Below are positions 42,801-52,110 of a DNA stretch of 64,000 nucleotides, one piece after another (position 1 is the first letter of the stretch; each line of letters begins with the position of its first letter). Source of the stretch: Cryptosporidium bovis (taxonomy: Eukaryota; Apicomplexa; Conoidasida; Eucoccidiorida; Cryptosporidiidae); contig VHIT02000002.1 in NCBI GenBank assembly GCA_009768925.2, forward strand, positions 434,001 to 498,000. The letters run 5' to 3'. Position numbers and translations under genes: made by a program. The notes beneath the pieces are model-generated. The model was given only the letters and a program-made list of their open reading frames with translations. It made no database searches and was not told the origin of the DNA.

Positions 42801-45800
42801 AATCAAATTTTTGTGGAGTTCCATTCATTTTTCTAGGTTTTGGAAGAATACCGGAAAACGGAATGAATGAAAACGAAGGCTCTCTAGAAACTAAACCATA
42901 TTTTGATAAATCTATTTGGCCATTCCATGGTTTTTTTGTTGGAAGAAATACAGGTGGAAATTCCACATTACCTCCAGGAGCATCTAATTCTATCAATTCT
43001 ACTTCTGAATCAACATCAAAATTATACTCCTTCGAAGAAAGTTCTGATTCTAAATTCTGATTCTTCAGTCTTGACTTTATATGTTCGGTCTTATATTGAG
43101 TTTCACTTGCTGACGCAAAATTTTCATCAATCTCATCATTCCATGAGTATTCAGTTATGTTTTCCTTTTTAATAGAATTTAAATGCTTATTTTGGAGTTC
43201 GTGTTCATTAGTTTTTGTATGGTCAATATCGATAGTTTCATTGGTTGTGTTTCCAATGTAGATAATGCTCTGCAGAAATTCAAGATTAATTGTCTCCTGT
43301 AATTCGTCCCAATTGAACAGCGGATGTTCTTCGAATATTTTACACATAAACATTCGACTTTCATATACTCCTACATCAAAAAATGAAATAAGTGGCTGAA
43401 CTACAATATAATACTGGTTTAAATGTTTAATATTATCATCTAATGAGTGATTGTTGCCTCCATTGTTCTGTATAATTTTATCTGATGAATTTACTCTTGG
43501 TTTTGGTATTTTTTGAGTATTGATAAATACTTTTCCATATGTGTGGTTTGAGTACCTTCTTATTTCAGTTTCTTTTAGTTTATCATCTTCATGAAAATCT
43601 GATCCTTGGCCAGCCAAACCGTTCTTATTTTCAAATTTTAGATCTTTATTTGTTTCATCAAGAAAACTGCCTTCGATTATTTTATAATTTACCTTTATTC
43701 CTGCTCCTTTTGAAATAATTTGATCGTTTGTTTTTTCATCGTAAAGTGGTAAGAGTGAGTCCCAAATCAAATTTGTTTTATCCCGAACATTATTTGTGAC
43801 TTTTGTTTCCTCTGGAATCACGTCGTTCTCATCAGTAAATACATTTTTGTAATACCCTGTTGGAGTTTCACTGTCCACTAATAAACGAATTATTTTGCAT
43901 GGAAATGATTTATTTGTATTTCCTTCAAAGTATTTATTTAAACTATCCTCATTATAGTCAACCTTACTCCAATTTTCAATTAATTCGGTTAGCTCGCTTT
44001 CCAAATGAAATTCAATTTTTAATTTTGGATCATAATTAATTCTTTTGTAATAAACTCTGATAGGAATTTGGTAAATCCTGGAAAATGCAATCAATTCAAT
44101 TAAGGCTGGGCCCCTTGAATGATTAAGTAAAAGTGAATAATATAATTCAGGATTTAAAACTCCAACAGATGTGTATAATGCTTTAAATTCATCCCAGTTT
44201 AGCCTGATATATCCTAACACTGCGGAATGAATTAAAGAAATAACGCTTGAGACAGTATCACTATTTTCAACTGAAATTGAACCATAAAGTTGAATACCGA
44301 GTGATCTATATAACATCCACTTATCTTGGGTAACTTTAAATTGAATAAAGTCAGGTACATACAAAATTTCTGGGCTTTCTAATGAATTTAACTCTGCATT
44401 TGAACATACTGGATTTGGTCTGAGTTTCCGTTTTGAGGGAGAAGCCAATACTCTTCTTTCGATATCTTTAATTGTGTGAAAAATGTTCGAATCTTGGATT
44501 TTTGTAGGAACATACATAAATGCAATACTACATATGACTTCTGATAATTTAAAGCTGGTTATCTTCGACAGACTTTCCGTGCAATAATTCTGTCTCAAAA
44601 GTACCGAGTAATTTGCAAAGTTACTTATTTCATAGATCATTTTTATAATTAACCTTAGAGGTAATTTTAATCCAATTCTTCCAGAATAGTAATACAATCT
44701 ACTTATATCTCGAATGTTCAGACCTGGAAAACTCATCTCAGGAAGATCAAAAATAATGTAACTCATCTCTTGCAATGAGGCAATAAATTTGTCAGATGGC
44801 AATGAATCAATGCTTGTTCTCCTTTCTGATATATCTGGAAGGAGTGAGATACTGGAATTTTCTGGTTTGGAATCCTTTTTATTTTCCTCAATATCAAAAA
44901 TGTGTGACTGATTGAAAACATACTCGTCAATATTTTCTTTCAAGTCTTCATCCATACATTCGTAGAAATAATGGCAAATATCATCATAAACCACCTCCAA
45001 TAAATTTGCGAAATCATTTGGTCTCTTAGTGCTCCCAATATTATTATTCGACTTTCTTTTATTCATAAAATACTGATATACTTTGAAATCTGAAACAGAA
45101 ATCCCAATAATTGAGCTCTCGAAGCTCTCATCCCCAAGACCCAAACCCTCATATGCACTAATGTCCATTGTATGAAACATATTAACACAGACATTAATCA
45201 TGTTTTCCTTTTCTTCGAAGTATTTAAAAAATGGTATTCCCATTGCTATTTTTATTATTGAATCAAGTCTAGAAATAGTTATAGAATTTACAGATTTCCA
45301 TCTAATCAACATTAAAGGTAAGACTGCTTTATACATACAAACGGCAGCATTTAATGTTGACCCAAATAAAAACGAAAAATCAGATGCAATAACCAGAAAT
45401 TTTTTGAACAGATCACCCTTTTTTCCATAGAATTCGTCTTCATCAACCTCATTATCATAGTCAAAATTGATTATCTGCTCTGGTATTCCTATTGGAATCT
45501 TGTTTTTCAAATATGGTGACCATCTCATATTTTGAAATATCGTTTTTTTCTCTTGAATAATGTCTATTGGATCAGAGTTTGACAATGTTATCTTTCTAAT
45601 TACCTCATTTTTAGAGTAATTTAGATCTTTATAGTTAAATTGTTTGGGAATATTTCTAATTTGATATATATTTTTATCATGACTACTTCTATAAGAACTA
45701 AAACCTATTGAATTCTTTTTTGTTCCATTAATGAAGTCTCCCAAAATTTCCAAATCATGTGTTTTATTAATATTATATAGTTCTTCCGGATATGTTGTAA

Positions 45801-46305
45801 ACAGGCCCCTACTGTATAGGTACTCTAAGTTCAAATTTTTATAGTCATCTTCAATAGTACGATTGTTTTCAGTTTGCCAGTAGTATTTTGTTTTAACTTC
45901 ATGGACTTTTTCTTTGTATGGAGCTAACTTTAGGTTATCAGATTCTAGGTTTTCATACTTACCTCTTGCATATAAATAATATCTTGAAGGCCATGTTGCG
46001 GACTGTTGAGTTAGAGTACCATTTTTTACTTTATTACTCAAAACAAATATTTTTTCCTTGAAGGTAGGTACCTTTATATGAAACTTTGGTTCTTTATAGG
46101 TTTGATTGTTGTATGTCTTATTTGTACTTTGGTATTTTGTACTAACTTCACCATTTAAATCATTTTTTGTTTCATTCAACGAAGATATGAAACTTTTATC
46201 ACAGTAACTACTAACATTTTTGGAAAAAATGAAGATATAAAGTAAGAATTGGGGCAGTATAAACAAAATGTAAAACTTAATAAAATATACACCTCTAAGG
46301 TGCAT
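39871..46305 (-). CDS. giant secreted protein with two degenerate OTU-like domains in tandem
   Basis: 2,144 residues, intronless, from ATG 46305. The hydrophobic leader MHLRGVYFIKFYILFILPQF indicates secretion. Residues ~655-825 resemble an OTU deubiquitinase: DKWMLYRSLGIQLYGS (family DGNCLFRSLxxQLYG), IRLNWDEFKALY, and LIELIAFSRIYQIPIRVYY, then IRLLVDSETPTGYYKNV. The catalytic Cys position is M664 and the His position is Tyr (about 818-819), so it looks inactive. A second copy at ~1645-1800 (MDDIFESVSLLLYGT, LNIFELIQFIYKVPLMVFE) also lacks the Cys (D1649). Each copy follows a related helical region, so the protein is an internal duplication. The C-terminus is basic and helical. OTU assignment is by motif reading. 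Confidence 0.75.
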   Translation of the reverse strand: MHLRGVYFIKFYILFILPQFLLYIFIFSKNVSSYCDKSFISSLNETKNDLNGEVSTKYQSTNKTYNNQTYKEPKFHIKVPTFKEKIFVLSNKVKNGTLTQQSATWPSRYYLYARGKYENLESDNLKLAPYKEKVHEVKTKYYWQTENNRTIEDDYKNLNLEYLYSRGLFTTYPEELYNINKTHDLEILGDFINGTKKNSIGFSSYRSSHDKNIYQIRNIPKQFNYKDLNYSKNEVIRKITLSNSDPIDIIQEKKTIFQNMRWSPYLKNKIPIGIPEQIINFDYDNEVDEDEFYGKKGDLFKKFLVIASDFSFLFGSTLNAAVCMYKAVLPLMLIRWKSVNSITISRLDSIIKIAMGIPFFKYFEEKENMINVCVNMFHTMDISAYEGLGLGDESFESSIIGISVSDFKVYQYFMNKRKSNNNIGSTKRPNDFANLLEVVYDDICHYFYECMDEDLKENIDEYVFNQSHIFDIEENKKDSKPENSSISLLPDISERRTSIDSLPSDKFIASLQEMSYIIFDLPEMSFPGLNIRDISRLYYYSGRIGLKLPLRLIIKMIYEISNFANYSVLLRQNYCTESLSKITSFKLSEVICSIAFMYVPTKIQDSNIFHTIKDIERRVLASPSKRKLRPNPVCSNAELNSLESPEILYVPDFIQFKVTQDKWMLYRSLGIQLYGSISVENSDTVSSVISLIHSAVLGYIRLNWDEFKALYTSVGVLNPELYYSLLLNHSRGPALIELIAFSRIYQIPIRVYYKRINYDPKLKIEFHLESELTELIENWSKVDYNEDSLNKYFEGNTNKSFPCKIIRLLVDSETPTGYYKNVFTDENDVIPEETKVTNNVRDKTNLIWDSLLPLYDEKTNDQIISKGAGIKVNYKIIEGSFLDETNKDLKFENKNGLAGQGSDFHEDDKLKETEIRRYSNHTYGKVFINTQKIPKPRVNSSDKIIQNNGGNNHSLDDNIKHLNQYYIVVQPLISFFDVGVYESRMFMCKIFEEHPLFNWDELQETINLEFLQSIIYIGNTTNETIDIDHTKTNEHELQNKHLNSIKKENITEYSWNDEIDENFASASETQYKTEHIKSRLKNQNLESELSSKEYNFDVDSEVELIELDAPGGNVEFPPVFLPTKKPWNGQIDLSKYGLVSREPSFSFIPFSGILPKPRKMNGTPQKFDLNLSILFNIVRDYWMIPLDTVSTVLFCFANSVSPYLFNPDPNYTPSMIVYDKIVSTVISQLPVMDKKLNVRPIAFVITVCEMALLDPIDLSQFLFIDNKYVESNDRYTSKNLIKMFGRMYLVREICSEFSSCVTSGDHQHEIDKLSAQQSTSMIYNPFTPENSNVIQIQQLIPRFPEVVIISKNLFRMVYYIGRKGISIEKEALYQIAKELAISMHSISPFIWKSKIDLENYEYFDFSKKNNVVEECSYIPTYQEAYWNNFDRQLILGTCASILTTRSVVSYPSAMVICHYSFLRVPLSRFGISTSIPSDEDLIEDERISMKSVSFYLSKIVENPMNFIKSAEYNTNPMKAFVNIFSEVEGEDLINWNEKMSTQFRSFFKSEYVSEIYVRYDDFVKYFLKQGGNLVEREVIFGRNTDEYNFSINSHSKIVFQKKFPKNGFSDELNRFNVGYKNKFSGFWRYIPEPYVKNLNKSTSGSSMDDIFESVSLLLYGTNTHKSLIKSTILSTLSLIEKVCESESDIIKRFTTKDVYINVEGVDEDIVSYVFEMCDKQRMKKSMPNEHLEHLYNGNSMNHLNIFELIQFIYKVPLMVFEMDNNSKFVRDTEINQRLFDSVNNKSLLYSIKIAKILLDDTGKSFKYQPLIPKVHIEDFFYLKDGVGPIPHVVMARTISLTKRKDKNHTSGRLRRTLFDDAVENYYNRKKSSDFYKMNPEGRFHEELIPIFRKFIPFPPGEIEGNRLLQFVKMTTAIIDLKRRPIKELPDSNMEKSIKSLLLNNELEDQKNNLIENYGIDFDELVNKNVRFGSNINEEKYREFIDKMNYKKYHFDNSDPYHTTREFNPQTYKFILDYYSYVKNSKADPALLEAIFEAGRQVKPFKQEKYPEKRAVNEMIKFSAINIFSELYYYWNVFMLKLNNFYYNTKYHMGFGYTEEEKEDLKREKNLKKYIKSGPLGITKFDNNQKQTVLSIAHRKRKTAI

Positions 46306-46667
46306 TTTGTAGTTTTTATTTTTTTAGCCTTTATAAATTCACGCTAAAGGAAAATCTGTTAGAGCATGTAATAATGTTACCGCCATTATGATCTATATTT
46401 GGACAAATTCAAAAATGACGGTTCAAATGCAGATATAATTTACTGCACATTAAATTATGTCAGTCAACAAATATTCAAAAATTAATGCTTCATATTTCAT
46501 GACAGCAGTTTTCAAGAGCAGTTCTATGAGAAAAAATATTTTCAGGTGAAAAATGTCCCGAACCTAGTATTTGCTGAAAAGTACCACTTGCATTTTTTAT
46601 TAATATAAATGATACAGTTTTTGGGACTAATACTAAAGGAAACAACACATCTGAAGAGTGATTCAAC
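46306..46667. promoter_or_regulatory. divergent promoter region between the giant gene and a tail-anchored protein gene
   Basis: 362 bases. CCGCCAT at 46380-46386 is a GGCGG-type site in reverse. A minus-strand frame overlapping 46490-46789 is judged a shadow. Confidence 0.4.
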
Positions 46668-46961
46668 ATGAGTTTATTTGATAACCACTTAGAGCAAGAC
46701 AGAAGTTCTTGTTTTGCAAGTTCGAATTTAGCTAAAAAAGAAGAAATAGGGAGTAAATACTCAGATCTAGGAAAGAAAAATCTTAGCATTATTTATCTAG
46801 ATGATTCAGATAACAAAGTACGGCGAGAAAATTCTGAGGTTATGGAAAAAAATGTAACTAAAATGTTAACGGTATACCAACGCATACAAATATCATTCTT
46901 GATTTGCCTCGCAATTACAAATATTATAATCTTTATAATAGCATTTTCAACAAGGAAATAA
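46668..46961 (+). CDS. small tail-anchored protein, unknown
   Basis: 97 residues from ATG 46668. The polar N-terminal part (MSLFDNHLEQDRSSCFASSN) has no signal peptide. The C-terminus carries one membrane span (ISFLICLAITNIIIFIIAF) followed by STRK, the topology of tail-anchored proteins. A SNARE-like heptad is not evident. The stop lies 23 bases from the convergent stop of the next gene. The frame on the other strand over part of this region lacks such features. Confidence 0.55.
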   Translation: MSLFDNHLEQDRSSCFASSNLAKKEEIGSKYSDLGKKNLSIIYLDDSDNKVRRENSEVMEKNVTKMLTVYQRIQISFLICLAITNIIIFIIAFSTRK

Positions 46962-46983
46962 AGAAAATACTATTTTTTCTAAT

Positions 46984-47762
46984 TTATCGCCCATCTAACA
47001 CAATAATTGGGACTTGAATATGTGTATAAAAACCATGGTACCATTCGTCTATCTCTAATGGTGTGTGTGCTTTGACGCTATTGCCATATGCAGGATATCC
47101 TAGAGCGCGTATGGAACTATATCCTTGTGGATTTTCAAGTGATCTTTGGCAAGAAGAATATATAATCCAACCTCCTATTTAAGTGTAATTTAATAAAAAA
47201 ATATAAATTTACTATTTAGCTTTTACTCACCTGGAGGAATTGTGTTGTCATAAACTATTGTGTGCTTACAATTACCATTTTCATCAGGGCTCTCAAAAAC
47301 TGGATTGCCATACTTTTCTATCTTAGTTTTCAAGAGTGTCCCATTGAAAAAAGGAGATATTAGATTCAATTTATCAATAGAGTTCAATGATTTTGAGCCT
47401 TTCAGCATCTTTTGGAGCGAATATTCTTTCTGATTCGGAATAATTGGCCATGATCCACTTTCTAACCAAGGTATTGAACCGTAAAAAAATGAGTAAAGGT
47501 ATAGAGTAACAAAAAAAACAAACACTCCAAATAGAATAACTAAACAGGGTTATTTATAACAATATTTAATTTGTCTGAACTTACCTATAATTAGGATACA
47601 CTTTTTATAGTACTTTGTGATTTCTACTTTATTCTCTCTATTTTTTTTATTTATTTTAGTATACTTATTCAGTTTTTTACTCCTATACTTTTGTTGATAT
47701 TCCTGAAATGAGTTATATTTTTCCTCATTCAAGTGTCCGTTTTTTATATTACGACCTTTCAT
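46984..47762 (-). CDS. three-exon type II membrane protein, unknown
   Basis: Exons are 47585-47762, 47231-47539 and 46984-47174. Introns are 45 and 56 bases (GTAAGT, GTGAGT; TTTAG, AATAG), both in phase 1. The 225-residue product has a basic cytosolic N-terminus (KYRSKKLNKYTKINKKNREN), a span formed across the first splice junction (ILIIVILFGVFVFFVTLYLY), and a lumenal C-terminal domain (SIPWLESGSWPIIP, NCKHTIVYDNTIPPGGWIIY, ALGYPAYGNSVKAHTPLEID) with two cysteines and one sequon. No family is recognised. Confidence 0.68.
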
Positions 47763-48196
47763 ATTTAAACAATTTCTGTAGTGTTATATTCTCTGTAATA
47801 TTGAGTGAAATTAATTTATAGTATTTTTTTTGGAGTACATCTATTTATATTTTGAAAATCACCACACACCCAAATTTGTTGTAAATTTAACAATACAAAA
47901 ATAATTATACATGAATTAATGTTATTTTTATTTAACATTTTAAGATATATGCTTAATCTAAGTATAGAGATATTACCACAAACATGTTACTAATGTCAAA
48001 CATATTCCGCCAGACAATGAAAAAAATCTATTGGCGGCATTTTGAAATCGACATATTCTGATCTTTATATACATAAATATATATAAATAAGCTATTTTTT
48101 AAAGTGGGAGACTATTTTATTTTAAATAGGTAATTCTACTTAGTATTTCATTATAAAACTCATACACCAATGCAAAACATATGAGTGGTTGAATTT
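47763..48196. promoter_or_regulatory. divergent promoter region upstream of CDC50
   Basis: 434 bases. CCGCCA (48007-48012) and TGGCGG (48032-48037) form an inverted pair 19 bases apart. A minimal upstream frame (ATG AGT GGT TGA, 48181-48192) ends four bases before the CDC50 start. Confidence 0.45.
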
Positions 48197-49576
48197 ATGG
48201 AGCATATTAGGACGGAGTCATTCTTCAAGAAAGATGAATACTGGAAAGAAAGTGAAAAATGTCTCTTGGAAAATGAATGGCGATACTCGAGAGAGTCACT
48301 TGAGTCCGTAATATCGTCTAACTCTGAAATTAGTTCGTATGTTTTGAAGAATTCGAATGGTTCCTGCCAAGAATTGAATGAGGACTTTTTGGTTAATATT
48401 GATGATGAAATTCCAAGTGACGAGCTTCAGAAATTCTCAGATATCCCTGCAATAAATACGGTCTTTTGTGATGTTTCTTCCGTAAAATATACCACTTACT
48501 CGGAAATAAGATCCGTATTCTACCTTTTATCCACATTTTTTTTCATTTTGAGTTTTTTATTATTTGAAAGAACTTGGAATAGTGTTTCTCAGGTAAAAAT
48601 AAACTACGATAACTTTGGTGGTTTTCCAAAGCTATTAAGAAAGGATAAAGTAAATTTAAATGAGAATCAGAATTATACTTTTTCTGAAAACAGCTCTTTG
48701 TATGAATTTACAACTGATCGGACGCTGTATGACCCAGTGTTCGTTTACTATGGCATTGATGGTTTTTTCAGCAATACTAAGGAATTTGTCAGTTCAAAAC
48801 CACCTGAAGTATTTGGATACGGATATAAATGTACGCATATACTTACAATTGAAGATGTTCTGAAATACAGACCAGATATTAGAAAACATATTGCTGAATT
48901 TTTTAGAGTTCCTGAGGATTTCGACTTTAAGTATATTGATAAGTTACTAAATTCAAATAAAAGAAAAACTAGGATTTTCAATATCGGAAGAAAGCATTCA
49001 TATACGAATATATTATGTGGACTTCCAATGTATTCAATATTTACAGATGAAATTGAAATAATTAATAAGGATCACGGAAATTTATTCATTAAGACAGATA
49101 CAGACTACCCAGAAGATCAGTGGAAATACAAACTGTTAAATAACTTCAGACAATTTGTTATAACTAAAATAAATAATACTTATTTTTATAACAAACCCAA
49201 CACAGGAAAACAAAAAGTTAAAGAACCAATGCCGAGACTATCAATAATGCTTTCTAGATGGTGGACTCAGAGCATATCTCCAAACTTTATAAAAATATAC
49301 GGAGCAATAAGTTCTTCAAATGAATATTCCGAAATAGAGGATGATGTTGTGTTATATCCTGGTTCTTATGAATTGAATGTTACTTCTAATACATTTCCAA
49401 ATAATGAATGGGGTACCGAAAAATACATTTTGTTGATGAATCTATCTGTTTTTGGAGGGTATCAATATTTGTCAGCAGCTATTTGCTTACTTATTTCACT
49501 CGTATATGCAACAGTTATCTACTTTGACCCAAAACGTGCTCAAATGATAATAATAAAGAATAAAATTGATCACTAA
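48197..49576 (+). CDS. CDC50/LEM3-family P4-ATPase beta subunit
   Basis: 459 residues from ATG 48197. Two membrane spans lie near residues 106-123 (VFYLLSTFFFILSFLLF) and ~420-442, with a large glycosylated loop between, as in CDC50. Family wording appears in NILCGLPMYSIFTDEIEI, in LSRWWTQSISPNFIKIYGAI, and in PGSYELNVTSNTFPNNEWGT followed by FGGYQYLSAAICLLISLVYA. The N-terminal cytosolic region is longer than in yeast or human. CDC50 subunits are needed for ER exit and activity of lipid flippases. The extended cytosolic part is specific to this lineage. Confidence 0.9.
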   Translation: MEHIRTESFFKKDEYWKESEKCLLENEWRYSRESLESVISSNSEISSYVLKNSNGSCQELNEDFLVNIDDEIPSDELQKFSDIPAINTVFCDVSSVKYTTYSEIRSVFYLLSTFFFILSFLLFERTWNSVSQVKINYDNFGGFPKLLRKDKVNLNENQNYTFSENSSLYEFTTDRTLYDPVFVYYGIDGFFSNTKEFVSSKPPEVFGYGYKCTHILTIEDVLKYRPDIRKHIAEFFRVPEDFDFKYIDKLLNSNKRKTRIFNIGRKHSYTNILCGLPMYSIFTDEIEIINKDHGNLFIKTDTDYPEDQWKYKLLNNFRQFVITKINNTYFYNKPNTGKQKVKEPMPRLSIMLSRWWTQSISPNFIKIYGAISSSNEYSEIEDDVVLYPGSYELNVTSNTFPNNEWGTEKYILLMNLSVFGGYQYLSAAICLLISLVYATVIYFDPKRAQMIIIKNKIDH

Positions 49577-49881
49577 AATAGACTTTATTAGTATATAATT
49601 ATTTTATGTTTTTTTAATTTTTTTCTATGGGAATAGTTCAAAGATATTCATACAATATACAATATTTAATCGTTTTTTGTCCATGCATACTACCTTTTGT
49701 CAGTGGTTGCCTTAATAACATTTAGGCGCCTGCCCCACACACAGCATATTTTTTTTTTCGTTATATCTTGCAAAGGAACCGTAAAATAACTGAAAAAGAG
49801 TTTAGATACTTGAAAGAATTTTACCTAGTATTTGACAATTTTTTGAGTCCTGAGCGTGATCTGTTCTATATATTTCCTAAA
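49577..49881. promoter_or_regulatory. EB1 upstream region
   Basis: 305 bases. AGGCGCC (49724-49730) is followed by a CCCCACACACAG stretch (49733-49744). The EB1 frame is open for 38 codons upstream of its ATG, but has no ATG there. Confidence 0.4.
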
Positions 49882-50718
49882 ATGAGTTCGAATTATGATT
49901 CAATTGGTGGGATGGGAATGATGGATAAGTGTTACTTTACCGGAAAGAGCGACCTCCTAAATTGGCTAAATTCTTATTTTAATTTGAATATTGCTCGCAT
50001 TGAAGACTGTGCAAGTGGGGCGATATATTGTCAGATTGCGGATGCTGTATATTACTATCAAGTTCCCATGAAAAATGTGAATTGGGGTGTAAAACACGAT
50101 TTTCAATACTTACACAATTATAAATTATTACAACAAGTGTTCGGAAAGGTCAACCAACCAAAATATATTGATATTAATAAGTTAGTTAAAGGAAAATATC
50201 AAGATAACCTGGAGTTTCTTCAGTGGATGAAGGGTTTGTTCGATGAATCAGGTGCAATTGATAGGGATTACGATGCAATTGGAAGAAGAAGTTTGGGAAA
50301 AGGTCCTTTTCCAGCATATGCAGGTCAGATAATACCAATTTCAAGTATCTCAAATAACACTTTTGACAATTCCATACAGAAGCAACACAACAATATTGCT
50401 AATTCAAATGTCAGGCCAAGGAAAAATACATTAGATGAAATAGAAAAGTTGAAGAGGGCATTAAATAAAGAGATAGAGGAAAAGGATATAGTTGATAAAG
50501 AAAGGATGTTCTACTTTAATAAATTAAGAGCAATTGAAATATTATATGAAGAATTAAATGGAAAAAAAATTCAGTTTATGCCTTTAAAAGATATATCGGA
50601 AATACTTTATGATAGCAGTGATATAGATCTTGAGAAATTTTCAAAGAAGGTCGCATCAGAAAGTGTTGCATTGAATAACGGAGTAATAAGTACATCCTCA
50701 GGAGCGGAAGATTCATGA
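49882..50718 (+). CDS. EB1: EB1-type microtubule plus-end protein
   Basis: 278 residues from ATG 49882. The N-terminal calponin-homology domain has GKSDLLNWLNSYFNLNIARI, EDCASGAIYCQIADAVYY and VNWGVKHDFQYLHNYKLLQQ, all EB1 signatures, and KGKYQDNLEFLQWMKGLFDE. A linker is followed by the EB-homology coiled coil and four-helix motif (KERMFYFNKLRAIEILYEEL). The C-terminus does not end in an EEY/F motif. EB1 tracks growing microtubule ends; in apicomplexans it marks spindle and, in some, apical structures. Confidence 0.93.
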   Translation: MSSNYDSIGGMGMMDKCYFTGKSDLLNWLNSYFNLNIARIEDCASGAIYCQIADAVYYYQVPMKNVNWGVKHDFQYLHNYKLLQQVFGKVNQPKYIDINKLVKGKYQDNLEFLQWMKGLFDESGAIDRDYDAIGRRSLGKGPFPAYAGQIIPISSISNNTFDNSIQKQHNNIANSNVRPRKNTLDEIEKLKRALNKEIEEKDIVDKERMFYFNKLRAIEILYEELNGKKIQFMPLKDISEILYDSSDIDLEKFSKKVASESVALNNGVISTSSGAEDS

Positions 50719-50776
50719 AAATATATATTACTCTATATTCCGCAGTTTGTTACTTTAAAAATAGATAATTTTGTCT

Positions 50777-51985
50777 TTAAGACTTCTTTCTCTTCTTTAG
50801 TATAACATTAGGTTTAAGAGCAGTTAACAAATCAGATGAGTTTGAATCAATTTTATCAAGTTGAACTTGTTCCAATGTTTTCCTAATTCCTTCAGATGGG
50901 CTTGAGCTCCCATTTATCTGGAGTTCCAATTCTTTTGGTTCACCTTTAACATACTCTTTTTGTTCATTTATAGTGGATTGTTCCTCTAATTTCTGAGGAG
51001 CCACAATTCTTTTCACATTCAAATGGGACTGTTCAATATTAAATATCACCTTACTTTGTAAATTTGAGTCGACTTCAAAAGAACGAATAAACTCTTTATC
51101 AACCGGAATATTTTGGATTTGTTCAGATTTGTTCCGGCTTTCGTGACAAAATATATCTTTCAGTTCCTGATGAATTTTTTGGCTATGCATCTTTGCAAGT
51201 TGAATTGCATATTTAAGCTGACTTTGAGATATCTTCGTTCCGCCAAACTTGCTTATTCTGCATATCTCATCTCTTTCATTAATTGAAACATGAACACTCG
51301 TTTCAATAACAGATTCTTCGTCGAGTGTAGGATCTACAATGTAACTTAGCTCCTCCTTGCAATTTAAATATCCTATTGTCACAGAGAGTGGAAAATGGTG
51401 AATATTAAACGGAATCATATCCATACGTTTAATAGTTGATTCTAATATTTCAGAGTCAATACTTCTCATTCCTTCATGATTTGTCTTTTTCAGAAAACCA
51501 ACTGAGTCAGTATCCGTAAATTTATAATGTCTGAGCCCAGCAATTGATGCTAATAAACATGCATCTATTAAGTTTCCGTCGTTGTAGAGAACATGCAACT
51601 CGCATTTCACCGACCAAACACAAACTCCACTCATAATGCAAAGAACTTCGGTGTCTATTGAACCAGATTCTCTTAGTGTTTTTTCTATATAATTACCTAT
51701 TTCAGCTCCAATTGAATTTCTAGTGTTACGATAATCAGAACTTGCAGGATTTACGCATAAAGGTCCCAAATCAACTGTGAATGTAATAAATCCTTCAGAT
51801 CCTCTATCTGGGTTTGGAGTGGATAACTCGCTTTTCACAACACATAGTACATGTGTTCTTCCAATACTAACCTCTACTTCACCATAATTCCTATTCAGTT
51901 TTATTTTTAAACCTCTATATTCATTCATTGTTCTCCCATCCACCCTAAGTCCATATTCTCTAATACCTATTATAAGAGAGTCCAT
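50777..51985 (-). CDS. EXOSC9: exosome core subunit RRP45/EXOSC9
   Basis: 402 residues from ATG 51985 (MDSLIIGIREYGLRVDGRTM). The RNase-PH fold is clear: LKIKLNRNYGEVEVSIGRTH, LDEESVIETSVHVSINERDE and the characteristic HHFPLSVTIGYLNCKEEL, specific for the RRP45 branch. As in eukaryotic core subunits, it has no obvious phosphorolytic site. A C-terminal tail of about 120 residues is disordered. It forms part of the nine-subunit RNA exosome ring. It is divergent with TDP1 across a 125-base gap that contains a GGCGC (52077-52081). Confidence 0.9.
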   Translation of the reverse strand: MDSLIIGIREYGLRVDGRTMNEYRGLKIKLNRNYGEVEVSIGRTHVLCVVKSELSTPNPDRGSEGFITFTVDLGPLCVNPASSDYRNTRNSIGAEIGNYIEKTLRESGSIDTEVLCIMSGVCVWSVKCELHVLYNDGNLIDACLLASIAGLRHYKFTDTDSVGFLKKTNHEGMRSIDSEILESTIKRMDMIPFNIHHFPLSVTIGYLNCKEELSYIVDPTLDEESVIETSVHVSINERDEICRISKFGGTKISQSQLKYAIQLAKMHSQKIHQELKDIFCHESRNKSEQIQNIPVDKEFIRSFEVDSNLQSKVIFNIEQSHLNVKRIVAPQKLEEQSTINEQKEYVKGEPKELELQINGSSSPSEGIRKTLEQVQLDKIDSNSSDLLTALKPNVILKKRKKS

Positions 51986-52110
51986 AGTCACTATTATAGA
52001 CCAACTTCTGAGCAATAAGAGTAAATCAATAATCTACAATTTCTTTTTTTAATGTCAATTAATTTCCTTGAACAAAGGCGCTTAATACAAAGTATGGTAT
52101 TAAACACCCA

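Noticed and set aside
46490-46789. 100-codon minus-strand frame opposite the tail-anchored protein gene
   Set aside because: The plus-strand frame has ATG, topology and a membrane span; this one has no ATG-supported feature and overlaps it.
49768-49881. 38-codon extension of EB1
   Set aside because: Open but begins without ATG; the family CH domain starts after ATG 49882, and no splice acceptor was convincing.
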